A DNA stretch of 64,000 bases, from positions 620,001-684,000 of the forward strand of contig NZ_JACHFL010000001.1 of the NCBI RefSeq assembly GCF_014201875.1, in the 5' to 3' direction. This stretch comes from Deinococcus humi. GTDB lineage: Bacteria; Deinococcota; Deinococci; Deinococcales; Deinococcaceae. The position numbers were made by a program, and so were the translations under genes. Below are positions 9,671-19,773 of the stretch, one piece after another. Within the stretch, counting starts at the first letter, position 1, and each line of letters begins with the position of its first letter. The notes beneath the pieces were generated by a model. It had not been told where the DNA came from. It saw only the letters and a program-made list of their open reading frames with translations, and made no database searches.

Positions 9671-10557
9671 CGCGTCCCCTCGGGCAGTCCGAACAGACCG
9701 CTGGGACGCACCAGCAGTACGACGGCCATCAGAATAAAGACCAGCGTGTTGGCAATCGGCGGGTAGACCGCCGCCCCCACCGCCGCCAGTACGCCCACCG
9801 CGAAGCCGGTCACGATGCTGCCCAGGATGCTGCCCAGCCCACCGATGACCACCACCGCGAAGGTGGTGATGATCAGCTCCGCGCCCATGTACGGCTCGAC
9901 GCTGTAGATCGGCGCGGCCAGCACCCCGGCCAGCCCGGCCAGGCCCACACCCACGCCAAAGACGCCCGTCACCCATTTGCTCACGTCGATCCCGAAGGCC
10001 CGCGTTACCCCTGGATTCTCGGTGCTGGCGCGAATGATCGCTCCCACACGCGTCTTCTCGACCACGAACCATGTCACTAGACAGATGACCAGCGTTAGCG
10101 CGATCACGAACAGCCGGTACTTAGGAAAGACCACGAAGCCCAGGTTGACCACCCCAGTCAGCACATCCGGTGTGGTGTACGGTGCGCTGGACACGGCGAA
10201 CTGGCTGAGCATCACCTGCTTAACCAGATCCTGGGTCAGCAGCGTCAGGCCGAAGGTCAGCAGCAGGTTGTAGCTGGGTTCCAGGCCGTACAGCCGCGAG
10301 AGCAGCGTGCGCTCCAGCAGCATGCCCAGCGCCCCCACAATCAGCGGGGCCAGGATCAGCGCGGGCCAGAAGCCCAGCCCGAAGGCCTGTCCCAGCGCGA
10401 AAGCGGTGAACGCTCCCAGCATGTACAGCGCCCCGTGCATGAAGTTGACGATCCGCAGCATCCCGAAGATCACCGCCAGACCCAGGCTCAGCAGGGCGTA
10501 GAACGCCCCGTTGACCAGCCCGTTGAACACTTGAATCAGCAGCAGTTGTGTATTCAT
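9667..10557 (-). CDS. livH: Branched-chain amino acid ABC transporter permease LivH
   Basis: LivH pairs with LivM to form the membrane channel. The 296-residue protein has about eight hydrophobic segments, the N-terminal NGLVNGAFYALLSLGLAVIF stretch and FGMLRIVNFMHGALYMLGAF characteristic of LivH. The coupling loop is RASTENPGVTRAFGIDVSK. It begins 79 bp after the receptor gene and ends in a four-base overlap with livM. Confidence 0.93.
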   Translation of the reverse strand: MNTQLLLIQVFNGLVNGAFYALLSLGLAVIFGMLRIVNFMHGALYMLGAFTAFALGQAFGLGFWPALILAPLIVGALGMLLERTLLSRLYGLEPSYNLLLTFGLTLLTQDLVKQVMLSQFAVSSAPYTTPDVLTGVVNLGFVVFPKYRLFVIALTLVICLVTWFVVEKTRVGAIIRASTENPGVTRAFGIDVSKWVTGVFGVGVGLAGLAGVLAAPIYSVEPYMGAELIITTFAVVVIGGLGSILGSIVTGFAVGVLAAVGAAVYPPIANTLVFILMAVVLLVRPSGLFGLPEGTR

Positions 10558-10636
10558 CTGTTGTCCATAGCGTGAAAGGCGCAGGGGGCAGGAACGCCCG
10601 GTTCAGCGTTCCCGCCCCACTCCCCCTAGCCCATCC

Positions 10637-11860
<1,224 letters not shown>

Positions 11861-11895
11861 GGTGGAATCCTCCGGAGGGAACAGGGAGAGAGGGG

Positions 11896-12638
11896 TCAGA
11901 CGCTCAGGTATTTCAGCAATTCCTCGCGGCGGGTCAGGGCGTCGGCGCGGGGCACTTCGTCGACGATCTGGCCGTCCACGAAGACGTAATGGCGGTCGGC
12001 CAGTCGGGTGGCGAATTTCAGGTTCTGCTCCACCAGCAGCACTGACAGGCCCTCACGACGCAATTCCTCGATGATGTCGCCGATGCGCTGCACGATCACC
12101 GGTGCAAGGCCCTCGCTGGGTTCGTCCAGCAGCAGCAGCCGGGGGGCGCTGCGCAGAACGCGCACAATCGCAAGCATCTGCTGCTCGCCACCCGAGAGCT
12201 TGCTGCCGGGGTGGTGGCCACGCTCGCGCAGGACTGGAAAGGCCTCATAGGCACGTTCGGTGGTCCAGCCGCCGGGGCGGGCGGGTGGCAGTTCCAGGTT
12301 CTCGCGCACAGTCAGGGTGCTCATGATGGCGCGTTCCTCCGGCACCCACGCCAGTCCACGCGCGGCGACGCGGTTGCTGGGCAGCCTCAGGATGTCCTGC
12401 CCGTCGAAGATGACGCTGCCGGTGCGCGAGCGCAGCGCGCCCATGATGCTGCGCAGGGTGGTGGTCTTGCCCGCCCCGTTGCGCCCAATCAGGCTGACGA
12501 TCTCGCCCGGCTGGACGTGCAGGTTGACGCCATGCAGGACGTGGCTCTGCCCGTAATAGGCATTCAGGTCCCGCACCTGCAGCAGCGGGGGCGGAGGGGC
12601 GAGTGGAGCGGCGGCGCCCGGGGCCGTGTACGGCGCCG

Positions 12639-12642
<4 letters not shown>
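11896..12642 (-). CDS. livF: Branched-chain amino acid ABC transporter ATP-binding protein LivF
   Basis: LivF is one of the two ATPases of the importer. Walker A is GRNGAGKTTTLRS, the signature LSGGEQQMLAIVRVL and Walker B LLLLDEPSEGLAP; the EGLAP following Walker B separates LivF from LivG. The ATG overlaps the livG stop by four bases. The N-terminus carries a short Ala/Pro-rich lead before the ATPase core at residue 22. Confidence 0.93.
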
Positions 12643-13435
<793 letters not shown>

Positions 13436-13439
<4 letters not shown>

Positions 13440-13468
13440 GGGAAGCGTCTGGATGCGAGTTCGAGCAT
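13436..13468 (-). CDS. Ten-codon leader ORF coupled to livG
   Basis: An ATG eight bases after the perfect Shine-Dalgarno AGGAGG (13477-13482) opens MLELASRRFP, and its TGA overlaps the livG ATG as ATGA. It is not in frame with livG. Two of ten codons are Leu, which could in principle make it a sensor of leucine, but two codons are weak evidence and no attenuator hairpin is seen. The simplest role is to load ribosomes for livG by translational coupling. Confidence 0.6.
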
Positions 13469-13514
13469 CGTCCCGTCCTCCTTGCTAGGGTTGGATTTTG
13501 GTACGTCGCAGAGT

Positions 13515-13544
13515 GTAACGCCCCGGCGTTACGTGTGGGTTACA
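13515..13544. promoter_or_regulatory. Palindromic operator candidate upstream of livG
   Basis: GTAACGCC and GGCGTTAC face each other across two bases (13515-13532), and a further GTTACA at 13539-13544 repeats the right half-site 11 bp on. On the minus strand the palindrome ends in TTAC next to ACT, overlapping a possible -10 TACACT (13511-13516). A repressor binding here could block the liv promoter. No regulator gene is adjacent. Confidence 0.55.
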
Positions 13545-13604
13545 CCTTCGTTCGCTCCAGGCCGCAAGAGGCCTTTTCCTGGCGGAACCAGCGCCTGTCC
13601 CAGT

Positions 13605-14231
13605 TCAGGCCAAATCGGTCGGAGTGGCCTCTTCGGGCCGTGGGATCACGGGCGACTCATTGGCGGGGACACGGCCCCGCACGTCGTGCAGGAGTGCGGC
13701 AATCCGGGCGAAGTCAGCTTTCAGATCGCCCGTCGGCTGGATGTACCCGATGATGCCCACGCGTTTGCGGCCCCAGTCCAGTGCGGTCACGGCAATCGGC
13801 ACGCCCGCCTGCAGGGCCATGTAGTAAAAACCGGTCTTCCAGTACCCGGCCTGCCCCCGGCTGCCCTCCGGCGCCACGAGCAGCACGATCTCTTCCTCGC
13901 GCTCGATGACCGAGACCACCGCGTCCACGAAGTTGCCCCCGGCGCGGCGGCGATCCAGGGCGATGCCGCCCACGGCGCGCATGAAAAGGCCTTGCGGAAA
14001 ACCGAACAGCTCGCGTTTGCCCACCCAGTGCAGTGGAATGCGGGTGGCCCACTTCCAGAACAGCCCCGGCCAGAAGTCCAGATTGCTGGTGTGCGGCGCG
14101 GCAGCAGTCACGAACTTGACGGCCCCGCCGGGCGGCGGTTCCAGCAGCGGCGTCCAGCCGGAGAGCCGCAGGAGGAACAGCGACACGCGCGAACCCAGCG
14201 TGTGCGGGCGGCCCTGCCAGGTCACAGTCAC
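13605..14231 (-). CDS. Lysophospholipid acyltransferase (PlsC-like) family protein
   Basis: The 208-residue protein resembles 1-acylglycerol-3-phosphate acyltransferases, membrane enzymes that acylate lysophosphatidate. The catalytic H(x)4D is HTSNLD near residue 67 and the glycerophosphate-binding motif is APEGSRGQAGYWKTGFYYMA. The EGSR replaces the usual EGTR. The start is GTG 14231, six bases after a TATACT -10 hexamer; upstream in-frame ATG 14285 would put the promoter inside the gene. Homologues with this APEGSR layout are a subgroup whose acyl acceptor is not firmly known. Confidence 0.8.
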   Translation of the reverse strand: MTVTWQGRPHTLGSRVSLFLLRLSGWTPLLEPPPGGAVKFVTAAAPHTSNLDFWPGLFWKWATRIPLHWVGKRELFGFPQGLFMRAVGGIALDRRRAGGNFVDAVVSVIEREEEIVLLVAPEGSRGQAGYWKTGFYYMALQAGVPIAVTALDWGRKRVGIIGYIQPTGDLKADFARIAALLHDVRGRVPANESPVIPRPEEATPTDLA

Positions 14232-14237
14232 GCGGCG

Positions 14238-14243
14238 AGTATA
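14238..14243 (-). promoter_or_regulatory. -10 element of the acyltransferase gene
   Basis: TATACT followed by six bases and GTG; it selects the GTG start at 14231. Confidence 0.65.
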
Positions 14244-14339
14244 CGGGCAGCGGGTCTTGCAGAACTCTTGCGCGGGACGGGTCAACGCAGATCGGGAGTG
14301 GTCACCCGCCCCGGTTCTGTCGCCACGCGTGGTGTGGCC

Positions 14340-14453
14340 TCAGTCCCGCCGGTTCTGGAGGCGCACCCGTAGAGGCTGGCGTTCCGGCTGTTTTTGCAAG
14401 GAGGCCAGCAGCAGCGAGAAAACGATGGCCAGTCCGGCGAACACGAGTTCCAT
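14340..14453 (-). CDS. Putative 37-residue single-span membrane protein
   Basis: The ORF encodes an N-terminal hydrophobic helix (MELVFAGLAIVFSLLLASL) followed by a basic, glutamine-rich tail ending in LQNRRD. That is the architecture of many small membrane proteins with a cytoplasmic tail. No ribosome-binding site is obvious; a weak CACACT lies five bases before the ATG. It sits between an acyltransferase and a GNAT gene on the same strand. The composition supports coding, but conservation is needed. Confidence 0.4.
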   Translation of the reverse strand: MELVFAGLAIVFSLLLASLQKQPERQPLRVRLQNRRD

Positions 14454-14494
14454 AGGGCAGTGTGGCCCAGCGTCTCTGACAACGGCGTGACAGC

Positions 14495-14998
14495 TCAGTC
14501 CGATAAGTCCAGCCGCATGAGGCGAACCGGGCCGTCTTCGCCCTCCAGCACGGCAAGAGGCAGAAATCCCACCTTCACACAGGCGCGAACGGCCCGCGTG
14601 TTTTCAGAGGCAGGGTCAATCAACACCCGCCGCAATGCTGGCCGCTCGGCACGCAACTTTCCCACAAACGTCCGGATGACCTGTGGCCCCCACCCCTGCC
14701 CGGTCAGCTCGGCGTCACCAATCAGCACGTCTATCGCCCAGGTTTCGCCGTCACTTGCCGCCCAGCTGTAGAAACCATGCCCCGGTGTGATGTGCTGGCT
14801 TTGGATGAAGCCCGCTGCCCACCCGTCCAAGCTGAAAACGAAGCCGGGGACCTCCCGCCCAGGGCGGCAATAGGGTGCCCGTACCGCCGCCACGTCACGC
14901 TCACGGTCGTCCCAGAAGGCGCGCACATGAGGCTGCGGCAACCAGCGCGTCAGCGTGGGTAGATGCGCTTCGCTCAGCAGTTCAAAGGTGATCCGCAT
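14495..14998 (-). CDS. GNAT family N-acetyltransferase, AAC(6')-like
   Basis: The 167-residue protein transfers an acetyl group from acetyl-CoA to an unidentified amine. The layout resembles aminoglycoside 6'-N-acetyltransferases and the siderophore-lysine acetylases. It has WLPQPHVRAFWDD near the N-terminus, then GFIQSQ, WAIDVLIGD, the acetyl-CoA loop TGQGWGPQVIRTF and the DPASENTRAVRACVKVGF C-terminal motif. Resistance activity cannot be inferred. Its start lies 17 bp inside the end of the EVE-domain gene, so the two are probably co-transcribed. Confidence 0.82.
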   Translation of the reverse strand: MRITFELLSEAHLPTLTRWLPQPHVRAFWDDRERDVAAVRAPYCRPGREVPGFVFSLDGWAAGFIQSQHITPGHGFYSWAASDGETWAIDVLIGDAELTGQGWGPQVIRTFVGKLRAERPALRRVLIDPASENTRAVRACVKVGFLPLAVLEGEDGPVRLMRLDLSD

Positions 14999-15452
14999 GC
15001 AGCCCTACCGCCGCCAACGCCGCCTCAAACTGCTCGGCTGTCACGGGCAGGACGCTCAGCCGCGAGCCCTTACGGGTCAGCGGCGAAGTCTCCCACCCGG
15101 GCAGGGCACGGATGGTCTCCAGTGTCAGGAGAGTGGGAAAAGCGCACACGGCTTCTACCTCCACCATGCTCCAGCGCGGCTGATCCGGATCAGATGTGGG
15201 ATCAAAGTACGCGCTGGCCGGGTCAAATTGCAGATCGTCCGGAGAGGCGGCCCGCGTCACCCGTGCCACGCCCGCGACGCCCGGCGTCTTGTTGCGCGAG
15301 TGGTAGAACAGGCACAGGTCACCCGCCGCCATCTGCCGCAGGAAATTGCGTGCCTGGTAGTTGCGAACGCCGTTCCAGGATTCGCGTTCCACGCGTTCAA
15401 GATCGGGGTAGCCGAAGACCTCGGGTTCAGATTTGAGGAGCCAGTGGGACAT
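14982..15452 (-). CDS. EVE domain-containing protein
   Basis: The 156-residue protein is a stand-alone EVE domain, a PUA-like fold related to human THYN1 and thought to recognise modified bases. MSHWLLKSEPEVFGYPDLER at the N-terminus, WNGVRNYQARNFLRQM and FYHSRNKTPGVAGVARV are family hallmarks. The start is fixed at 15452 by a TACGCT -10 seven bases upstream and by the conserved MSHWLLKSEP opening; the longer frame adds 45 residues unlike the family. Confidence 0.9.
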   Translation of the reverse strand: MSHWLLKSEPEVFGYPDLERVERESWNGVRNYQARNFLRQMAAGDLCLFYHSRNKTPGVAGVARVTRAASPDDLQFDPASAYFDPTSDPDQPRWSMVEVEAVCAFPTLLTLETIRALPGWETSPLTRKGSRLSVLPVTAEQFEAALAAVGLHADHL

Positions 15453-15459
15453 GGGGTTC

Positions 15460-15465
15460 AGCGTA
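15460..15465 (-). promoter_or_regulatory. -10 element of the EVE gene
   Basis: TACGCT followed by seven bases and ATG. Confidence 0.6.
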
Positions 15466-15690
15466 GAGCAGGGACGGGAATCAGCTCCCCCATGTCGCCG
15501 CCCATCCAGGCTCGGCCCAGGCCCCAGCGCGTGGAACAATGCGTCGGATGAACCTGTCACGCAGCCTGCTTGTGTCCTGTCGGGCACGCCCGGATAACCG
15601 CCCGCATCGCCCCGCCCTCATGGGCTCAATGACGCAGGTGGCCCAGCAGGGTGGTGGGCCTGCCCTTCGCGCGGCGGCAGCGGACAGGGC

Positions 15691-16554
15691 ATGATCCTCA
15701 GCATCGATCTGGGGGCGAGCAGCAGCAAATGGGCGCTGTTCTCTGGGGAGGAGATCACAGCCAGCGGGGTTTACGCCCCCCTGTCCGGCCACCTCTACAC
15801 GGCCGAAGCCCGGCAGCGTCTGGGCGAGGGGCTGGCAGAAATGCGCGCCGCTGTCCCCGCACGGCCCTCTTCAGTCGTGGCGGGCGTCACCGGGCTACAA
15901 ACTGAATACACGCCGCTGATCGTGGACCTGCTGTCCTCGGCCTTCGGCCTTGCGCCCGAGACGCTGTACGTCACCGACGATCTGCACCTGGCCTACGCCG
16001 CGCATTTTCCCGCTGGCGGCGGCACGCTGGTGTATGCCGGAACCGGCAGCATGGCCTATCACCGCACGGTGGCGGGCGAGGTGATGCGCGCAGGCGGCCA
16101 CGGCTTTCTGATCGACGATGGGGGTGGGGCCTTCTGGCAGGGACGGCAGGGCCTGAAGGCGGTCCTGCGGGCAGTGGACGAGGGGCGGCGGGAGAGCCTG
16201 CTGGCCTCCAGGCTTTTCGAGGTAATCGGCTCCCGGCACTGGCCCGACATCCGCGCTTACGTGTACGGCGAGGGCCGCGCCGCCCTGGCCCGCCTCGCGC
16301 CCGCCGTCCACGCCGCTGCGCTGGACGGCGACCCCCACGCCCAGGACATCCAGCGCCGCGCCGGACAGGAGCTGGCCCGTCTGGGCCGGGCAGTGCTGGA
16401 CCGCAGCGGGGGCCGCGACGTCGCGCTGTGCGGCGGCAGCTTCAATCCACTGGTGGCCGCGTCTTTCCACAGCCAATTTGCAGGCCGTGAGGTGGTCTTC
16501 ATCCCCACCAGGTCACCCTTGCTGGGAGCGCTGGCGCTGGCGCCGGCAGGCTGA
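15691..16554 (+). CDS. BadF/BadG-type ATPase, probable N-acetylglucosamine kinase
   Basis: The 287-residue protein has the ASKHA nucleotide-binding fold: phosphate 1 motif IDLGASSSKWAL at residues 4-15 and the adenosine/phosphate 2 motif VYAGTGSMAY near 115. GGHGFLIDDGGGAFWQGRQGL follows, a stretch common in N-acetylglucosamine kinases of this family. It would phosphorylate an amino sugar from cell-wall or chitin turnover, but the substrate is inferred from family only. The ATG overlaps the TGA of a 48-codon ORF starting at 15548 whose coding status is doubtful. Confidence 0.8.
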   Translation: MILSIDLGASSSKWALFSGEEITASGVYAPLSGHLYTAEARQRLGEGLAEMRAAVPARPSSVVAGVTGLQTEYTPLIVDLLSSAFGLAPETLYVTDDLHLAYAAHFPAGGGTLVYAGTGSMAYHRTVAGEVMRAGGHGFLIDDGGGAFWQGRQGLKAVLRAVDEGRRESLLASRLFEVIGSRHWPDIRAYVYGEGRAALARLAPAVHAAALDGDPHAQDIQRRAGQELARLGRAVLDRSGGRDVALCGGSFNPLVAASFHSQFAGREVVFIPTRSPLLGALALAPAG

Positions 16555-16615
16555 GCCACGCCTCCCTGCCCCTGGCTGCGTGCCTTTGCCTACCTTGCCC
16601 GCCTGCGGGGCACTC

Positions 16616-16621
16616 TAGACT
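16616..16621 (+). promoter_or_regulatory. -10 element of the trypsin-like protease gene
   Basis: TAGACT followed by six bases and GTG 16628. Confidence 0.65.
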
Positions 16622-16627
16622 GCAGCT

Positions 16628-17707
16628 GTGCGCGTATCGCCCTGGCTTCCTGTTCTGCTGATCCTGGCGTTGGGGGCCTACCTGTTGCCCAACTGGCAGC
16701 CCAAATTTGAGCTGGTTCCCCAGCAGCCTCAGCCGCAGATCTCCGCCAAGCTGCCGAATACGCTGCCCGAGGCCACCCAGGCCCTGTTCAAGAAGGTTCG
16801 CCCCGCCACCGTGCGCGTGGAGAGCCTGGACCCCCGCACGCGCGAGGCGGGCATCGGCACCGGCTTTTTCATCAGCGAGACCGGGCAGGTGCTGACCGCC
16901 TACCATGTCGTTAGCCTGGGCACGCTGTTTCAGGTCAGCACGCTGGACGGAAAATCGTACCGGGCGAAGGTGACCGCCTTCGACGCGCGGGCCGACGTAG
17001 CGCTATTGGAAGTGCAGGGCCGCGGCCCCTTTCCCTTCCTGCCGCTGGCTGCCCGTGCGCCGCGCGTGGGCGAGACCGTGCTTGCGGTGGGCAACAGCGG
17101 CGGCGATTTCCTGCAACCCCGGCGAGGCAAGTTACTGCGGCTGGGCGCAGCGGCCGCGCGGGCCGACTTCCCGCAGGGGACGCTGGAAATGAACGCGCCC
17201 CTGGCCCCCGGCGACAGCGGCGGTCCGATCATCGATGGGCTGGGCAAGGCTATTGGCGTGGTCAGCTACATCAGCGTGGACAGCAGCGGCATCACCCGGC
17301 GCAGTTACGCCGTGCCGGTGGTGGACGGCGACAACCTGATCACGGCGCTGCGGACAGGAGAGAAGCGCGACACCCCGGTCCTGGGCATTGAGCTGGACAG
17401 CTTTCACAGCGGCCTGATCGAACCGGCGGGCGGCGTGATCGCCCGGGTGGTGCGGGGCAGCCCGGCGGACCGCGCGGGATTGCTGGGCGGCGAGTACGAC
17501 GCCAACAGCAACCTCACGAAGCTGGGCGACGTGATCACGACCGTGGGTGGTCGGCGCACCCGCGACGCCAACGAGGTCATCACCGCCCTGAGAAGTGGCG
17601 AGGTCGGTGACACGGTGACCATCGGCTATCTGCGCGGCAAGCAGCCCCGCGAGACCCGCATCACCCTGGTGGCCAGGGCCAGCCTCCCCAACCTGCCGGG
17701 CGAGTAG
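16628..17707 (+). CDS. HtrA/DegP-like membrane-anchored serine protease with PDZ domain
   Basis: The 359-residue protein has an N-terminal membrane anchor (residues 7-22), a trypsin-like domain at about 50-245 and a C-terminal PDZ domain at about 255-350. The catalytic triad is visible: His in TAYHVV, Asp in ARADVALL and Ser in APGDSGGPI. Such proteases degrade misfolded proteins in the cell envelope. One PDZ domain makes it DegS/HtrA-like rather than DegP-like. The GTG start follows from the -10 spacing. Confidence 0.9.
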   Translation: MRVSPWLPVLLILALGAYLLPNWQPKFELVPQQPQPQISAKLPNTLPEATQALFKKVRPATVRVESLDPRTREAGIGTGFFISETGQVLTAYHVVSLGTLFQVSTLDGKSYRAKVTAFDARADVALLEVQGRGPFPFLPLAARAPRVGETVLAVGNSGGDFLQPRRGKLLRLGAAAARADFPQGTLEMNAPLAPGDSGGPIIDGLGKAIGVVSYISVDSSGITRRSYAVPVVDGDNLITALRTGEKRDTPVLGIELDSFHSGLIEPAGGVIARVVRGSPADRAGLLGGEYDANSNLTKLGDVITTVGGRRTRDANEVITALRSGEVGDTVTIGYLRGKQPRETRITLVARASLPNLPGE

Positions 17708-17767
17708 AAGGCGCAACGGGTAAAGACAGGGTTATCCGGCACCTATCTGCCCTTCACAGCGCTTCAG

Positions 17768-17773
17768 TAGCCT
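17768..17773 (+). promoter_or_regulatory. -10 element of the 78-residue protein gene
   Basis: TAGCCT followed by six bases and ATG 17780; it disfavours GTG 17774, which directly abuts the hexamer. Confidence 0.55.
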
Positions 17774-17779
17774 GTGAGG

Positions 17780-18016
17780 ATGTCTAGAGCCTTCGTGAAG
17801 GAAGAAGCGGGCGCCCCCTGGACGCCGCCGCGCACCGCCCGTGCCTACCGCATCGTCTGGACGGGCGATGCGGGCCGTGAAAGTCCGGTCCAGCCGGAAG
17901 TCATGCGCGAGACCGATGATCTGCTCGACGCCCTGCGCTGGCTGGCCGCCCGGCCACGCCCCGGCTTTGAGTTGCGCAGCGCGGACGGCGAACTGCTGGC
18001 CACGAACGCGGCCTGA
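17780..18016 (+). CDS. Hypothetical protein, 78 residues
   Basis: I do not recognise this small soluble protein. It contains ARAYRIVWTGDAG, then an acidic helix ETDDLLDALRWLAARP and a short strand-like end (GFELRSADGELLAT), suggesting a compact alpha/beta domain. No cysteines or membrane segment are present. It is separate from the protease gene before it (own -10 element) and converges on the aldose epimerase gene 16 bp away. Confidence 0.65.
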   Translation: MSRAFVKEEAGAPWTPPRTARAYRIVWTGDAGRESPVQPEVMRETDDLLDALRWLAARPRPGFELRSADGELLATNAA

Positions 18017-18032
18017 GCGGCAGTCCTCGCTC

Positions 18033-18956
18033 CTACCACTTGCCCTCCAGCGTGATCCGCACCGTTCCCGCCAGATTCTGCCCCGGTGACAGCACCCGCA
18101 TGTCCACCCCGCCCACGCCCCTTGCAGCCAGGTTAAAAGCGTCGGTGGCGTGTGAGACGGGTTCCAGCGCCAGATTGCCGTCCGGCGCGGTGAACACCAC
18201 CAGATGTGAGTAGACGTTGTCGGCGGTCTGGACCACGGCCCGTTCGGGGTGCCCCGTCTCAGACCAATCCAGCCGTGCGATACCGTCCCAGGCTGTGAAG
18301 GTCCGGTCAATCTCACGCCCGCCGATGTGCGCTGGCGCGCGGTAATCCTCCCCGGGCCGGACCTCGCGTGCGCCGCCCAGCGTGAGGCTTCGCTCGTCGG
18401 TGTCATAGGTCAGGGGGGCGTCAAAGGTCAGGGTCGGATCGATGCCGTCCTGCAGCCGCTCGAAGTAGGGGTGCAGGCCCATCCCGGCAGGCATATCGCG
18501 GGTGTCGACGTTGGTGAGCGTGACGGTGGTGTCCAGATGCGGCCCATGGAGGCGGTATTCCATGAGCGCCGTGAAGGCCCAGGGCCAGTTCATGTCGTCA
18601 AAGTCGCGGCTGTCGAAGGTGCAGATCAGGTGGCTGTCTGAGGCGCGCCTGACCGTCCAGGGGCGATTGCGAACATCGCCATGCTGGGCCAGTCCATCTC
18701 TGGTGTTGGCCCGAAGTTGCACTTCCTGACCCCCGAACGTGAAACGCGCGTCCCGGATACGGTTGGAAAAGGGCAGCAGGACAAAACTGGCACATTGACT
18801 GCTGGTCTGAACGTCCGCCAAGGCCACGTCCCGCAATACCGGGCGGCCCGAAGCGGCCCGCAGGTTCAGGATGCTGGCCCCCAGTTCGGGAAGAACCTCC
18901 AGGGTCATGGCGTCACTGGAAATCTTCTCGGTGTGGCGACTTTCAGGCCTGTTCAT
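18033..18956 (-). CDS. Aldose 1-epimerase family protein
   Basis: Aldose epimerases (mutarotases) interconvert alpha and beta anomers of sugars. The 307-residue protein has the beta-sandwich family motifs FSNRIRDARFTFGG, DGLAQHGDVR (near residue 90) and GLHPYF with the catalytic His, and ends with LEPVSHATDAFN containing the catalytic Glu. The start is ATG 18956, overlapping the rlmB stop as ATGA; the longer frame runs into rlmB. Coupling with an rRNA methyltransferase is likely positional rather than functional. Confidence 0.87.
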   Translation of the reverse strand: MNRPESRHTEKISSDAMTLEVLPELGASILNLRAASGRPVLRDVALADVQTSSQCASFVLLPFSNRIRDARFTFGGQEVQLRANTRDGLAQHGDVRNRPWTVRRASDSHLICTFDSRDFDDMNWPWAFTALMEYRLHGPHLDTTVTLTNVDTRDMPAGMGLHPYFERLQDGIDPTLTFDAPLTYDTDERSLTLGGAREVRPGEDYRAPAHIGGREIDRTFTAWDGIARLDWSETGHPERAVVQTADNVYSHLVVFTAPDGNLALEPVSHATDAFNLAARGVGGVDMRVLSPGQNLAGTVRITLEGKW

Positions 18957-19681
18957 GCCTTGCCGCGCCCGCGCATCACCTCGTGGATCAGGATGCCAGC
19001 CGCTACCGAGGCGTTCAGGCTGTCCACCTGCCCACGCGTGGGAATGGCCACCAGCACGTCGCATTTCTCGCGCACCAGTCGGCGCAGGCCCTCACCCTCC
19101 GCGCCGATCACCAGGGCCACGCGTCCGCTGAAATCGGTCCGGGTCACGTCCTGAGCGGACTCGCCTGCCGCGCCGTAGACCCACACCCGGTCTTCCTTCA
19201 GGGCGTCGATCAGCCGGGGCAGGTTCTTGGTCTGCGCCACCGGCAGGTAACTGGTGGCCCCCGCCGCCGTTTTTGCCACCACCGGGGACAGCGGGGCGCT
19301 GCGACGTTCCTCCACCACCACGCCGTGTGCCCCCAGCACCTCAGCGCTGCGGATGATCGCCCCGAAATTGCGCGGATCGGTAATGCCGTCCAACAGCACG
19401 ATCAGCAGATCCTCATCCTTGGCCTCGGCGCGGTCCAGGATGTCGTCCACCGTGGCCCAGGCCAGATCCTCCACCTCGGCCATCACACCCTGGTGCGCGG
19501 TGGTCCCGGCCAGCTGGTCCAGCTCAATGCGCGGGGCAAAGCGCAAACGCACGCCGCTGTCCCCCAGCGCAGCTTTCAGCTCTGCCACGAAACTTTCCTC
19601 GACGCCGCGCGCCACCAGGATCTCACCCACCCGCCCATCTCGCAGGGCTTCGAGAACCGGATTCCTTCCATACAGCAACAT
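18953..19681 (-). CDS. rlmB: 23S rRNA (guanosine-2'-O)-methyltransferase RlmB-like
   Basis: A SPOUT-class enzyme that uses S-adenosylmethionine to methylate the 2'-O of a guanosine in 23S rRNA (G2251 in E. coli). The 242-residue protein has an N-terminal RNA-binding domain (LLYGRNPVLEALRDG) and the three knot motifs: DPRNFGAIIRSAEVLGAHG, LVIGAEGEGL and IPTRGQVDSLNASVAAGI. TrmH-family relatives methylate other RNAs, so the exact target is inferred. The start at 19681 follows a TAGACT -10 by seven bases and gives the normal MLLYGRNP opening. Confidence 0.9.
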   Translation of the reverse strand: MLLYGRNPVLEALRDGRVGEILVARGVEESFVAELKAALGDSGVRLRFAPRIELDQLAGTTAHQGVMAEVEDLAWATVDDILDRAEAKDEDLLIVLLDGITDPRNFGAIIRSAEVLGAHGVVVEERRSAPLSPVVAKTAAGATSYLPVAQTKNLPRLIDALKEDRVWVYGAAGESAQDVTRTDFSGRVALVIGAEGEGLRRLVREKCDVLVAIPTRGQVDSLNASVAAGILIHEVMRGRGKA

Positions 19682-19688
19682 GCCGGGC

Positions 19689-19694
19689 AGTCTA
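19689..19694 (-). promoter_or_regulatory. -10 element of rlmB
   Basis: TAGACT seven bases before ATG 19681; it shortens the gene by 18 codons relative to the longest frame. Confidence 0.65.
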
Positions 19695-19735
19695 GGGCAA
19701 GCTGGCCCCAACCCGGCAACGCCGTACAGCACCAA

Positions 19736-19755
19736 GCCCTCCGGCGTCGGAGGGC
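19736..19755 (-). terminator. Hairpin after the SnoaL-like gene
   Basis: GCCCUCC-GACGCC-GGAGGGC forms a 7-bp stem 18 bp after the stop codon at 19774, followed only by UUGG; a weak terminator. Confidence 0.5.
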
Positions 19756-19773
19756 CTCCTGGGGGTTCTTTAC

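Noticed and set aside
15548..15694. 48-codon ORF overlapping the BadF-type kinase start
   Set aside because: The overlap is neat and an AACAAT lies seven bases upstream, but the Arg/Ala/Gln-rich product has no recognisable structure; left out as unproven.
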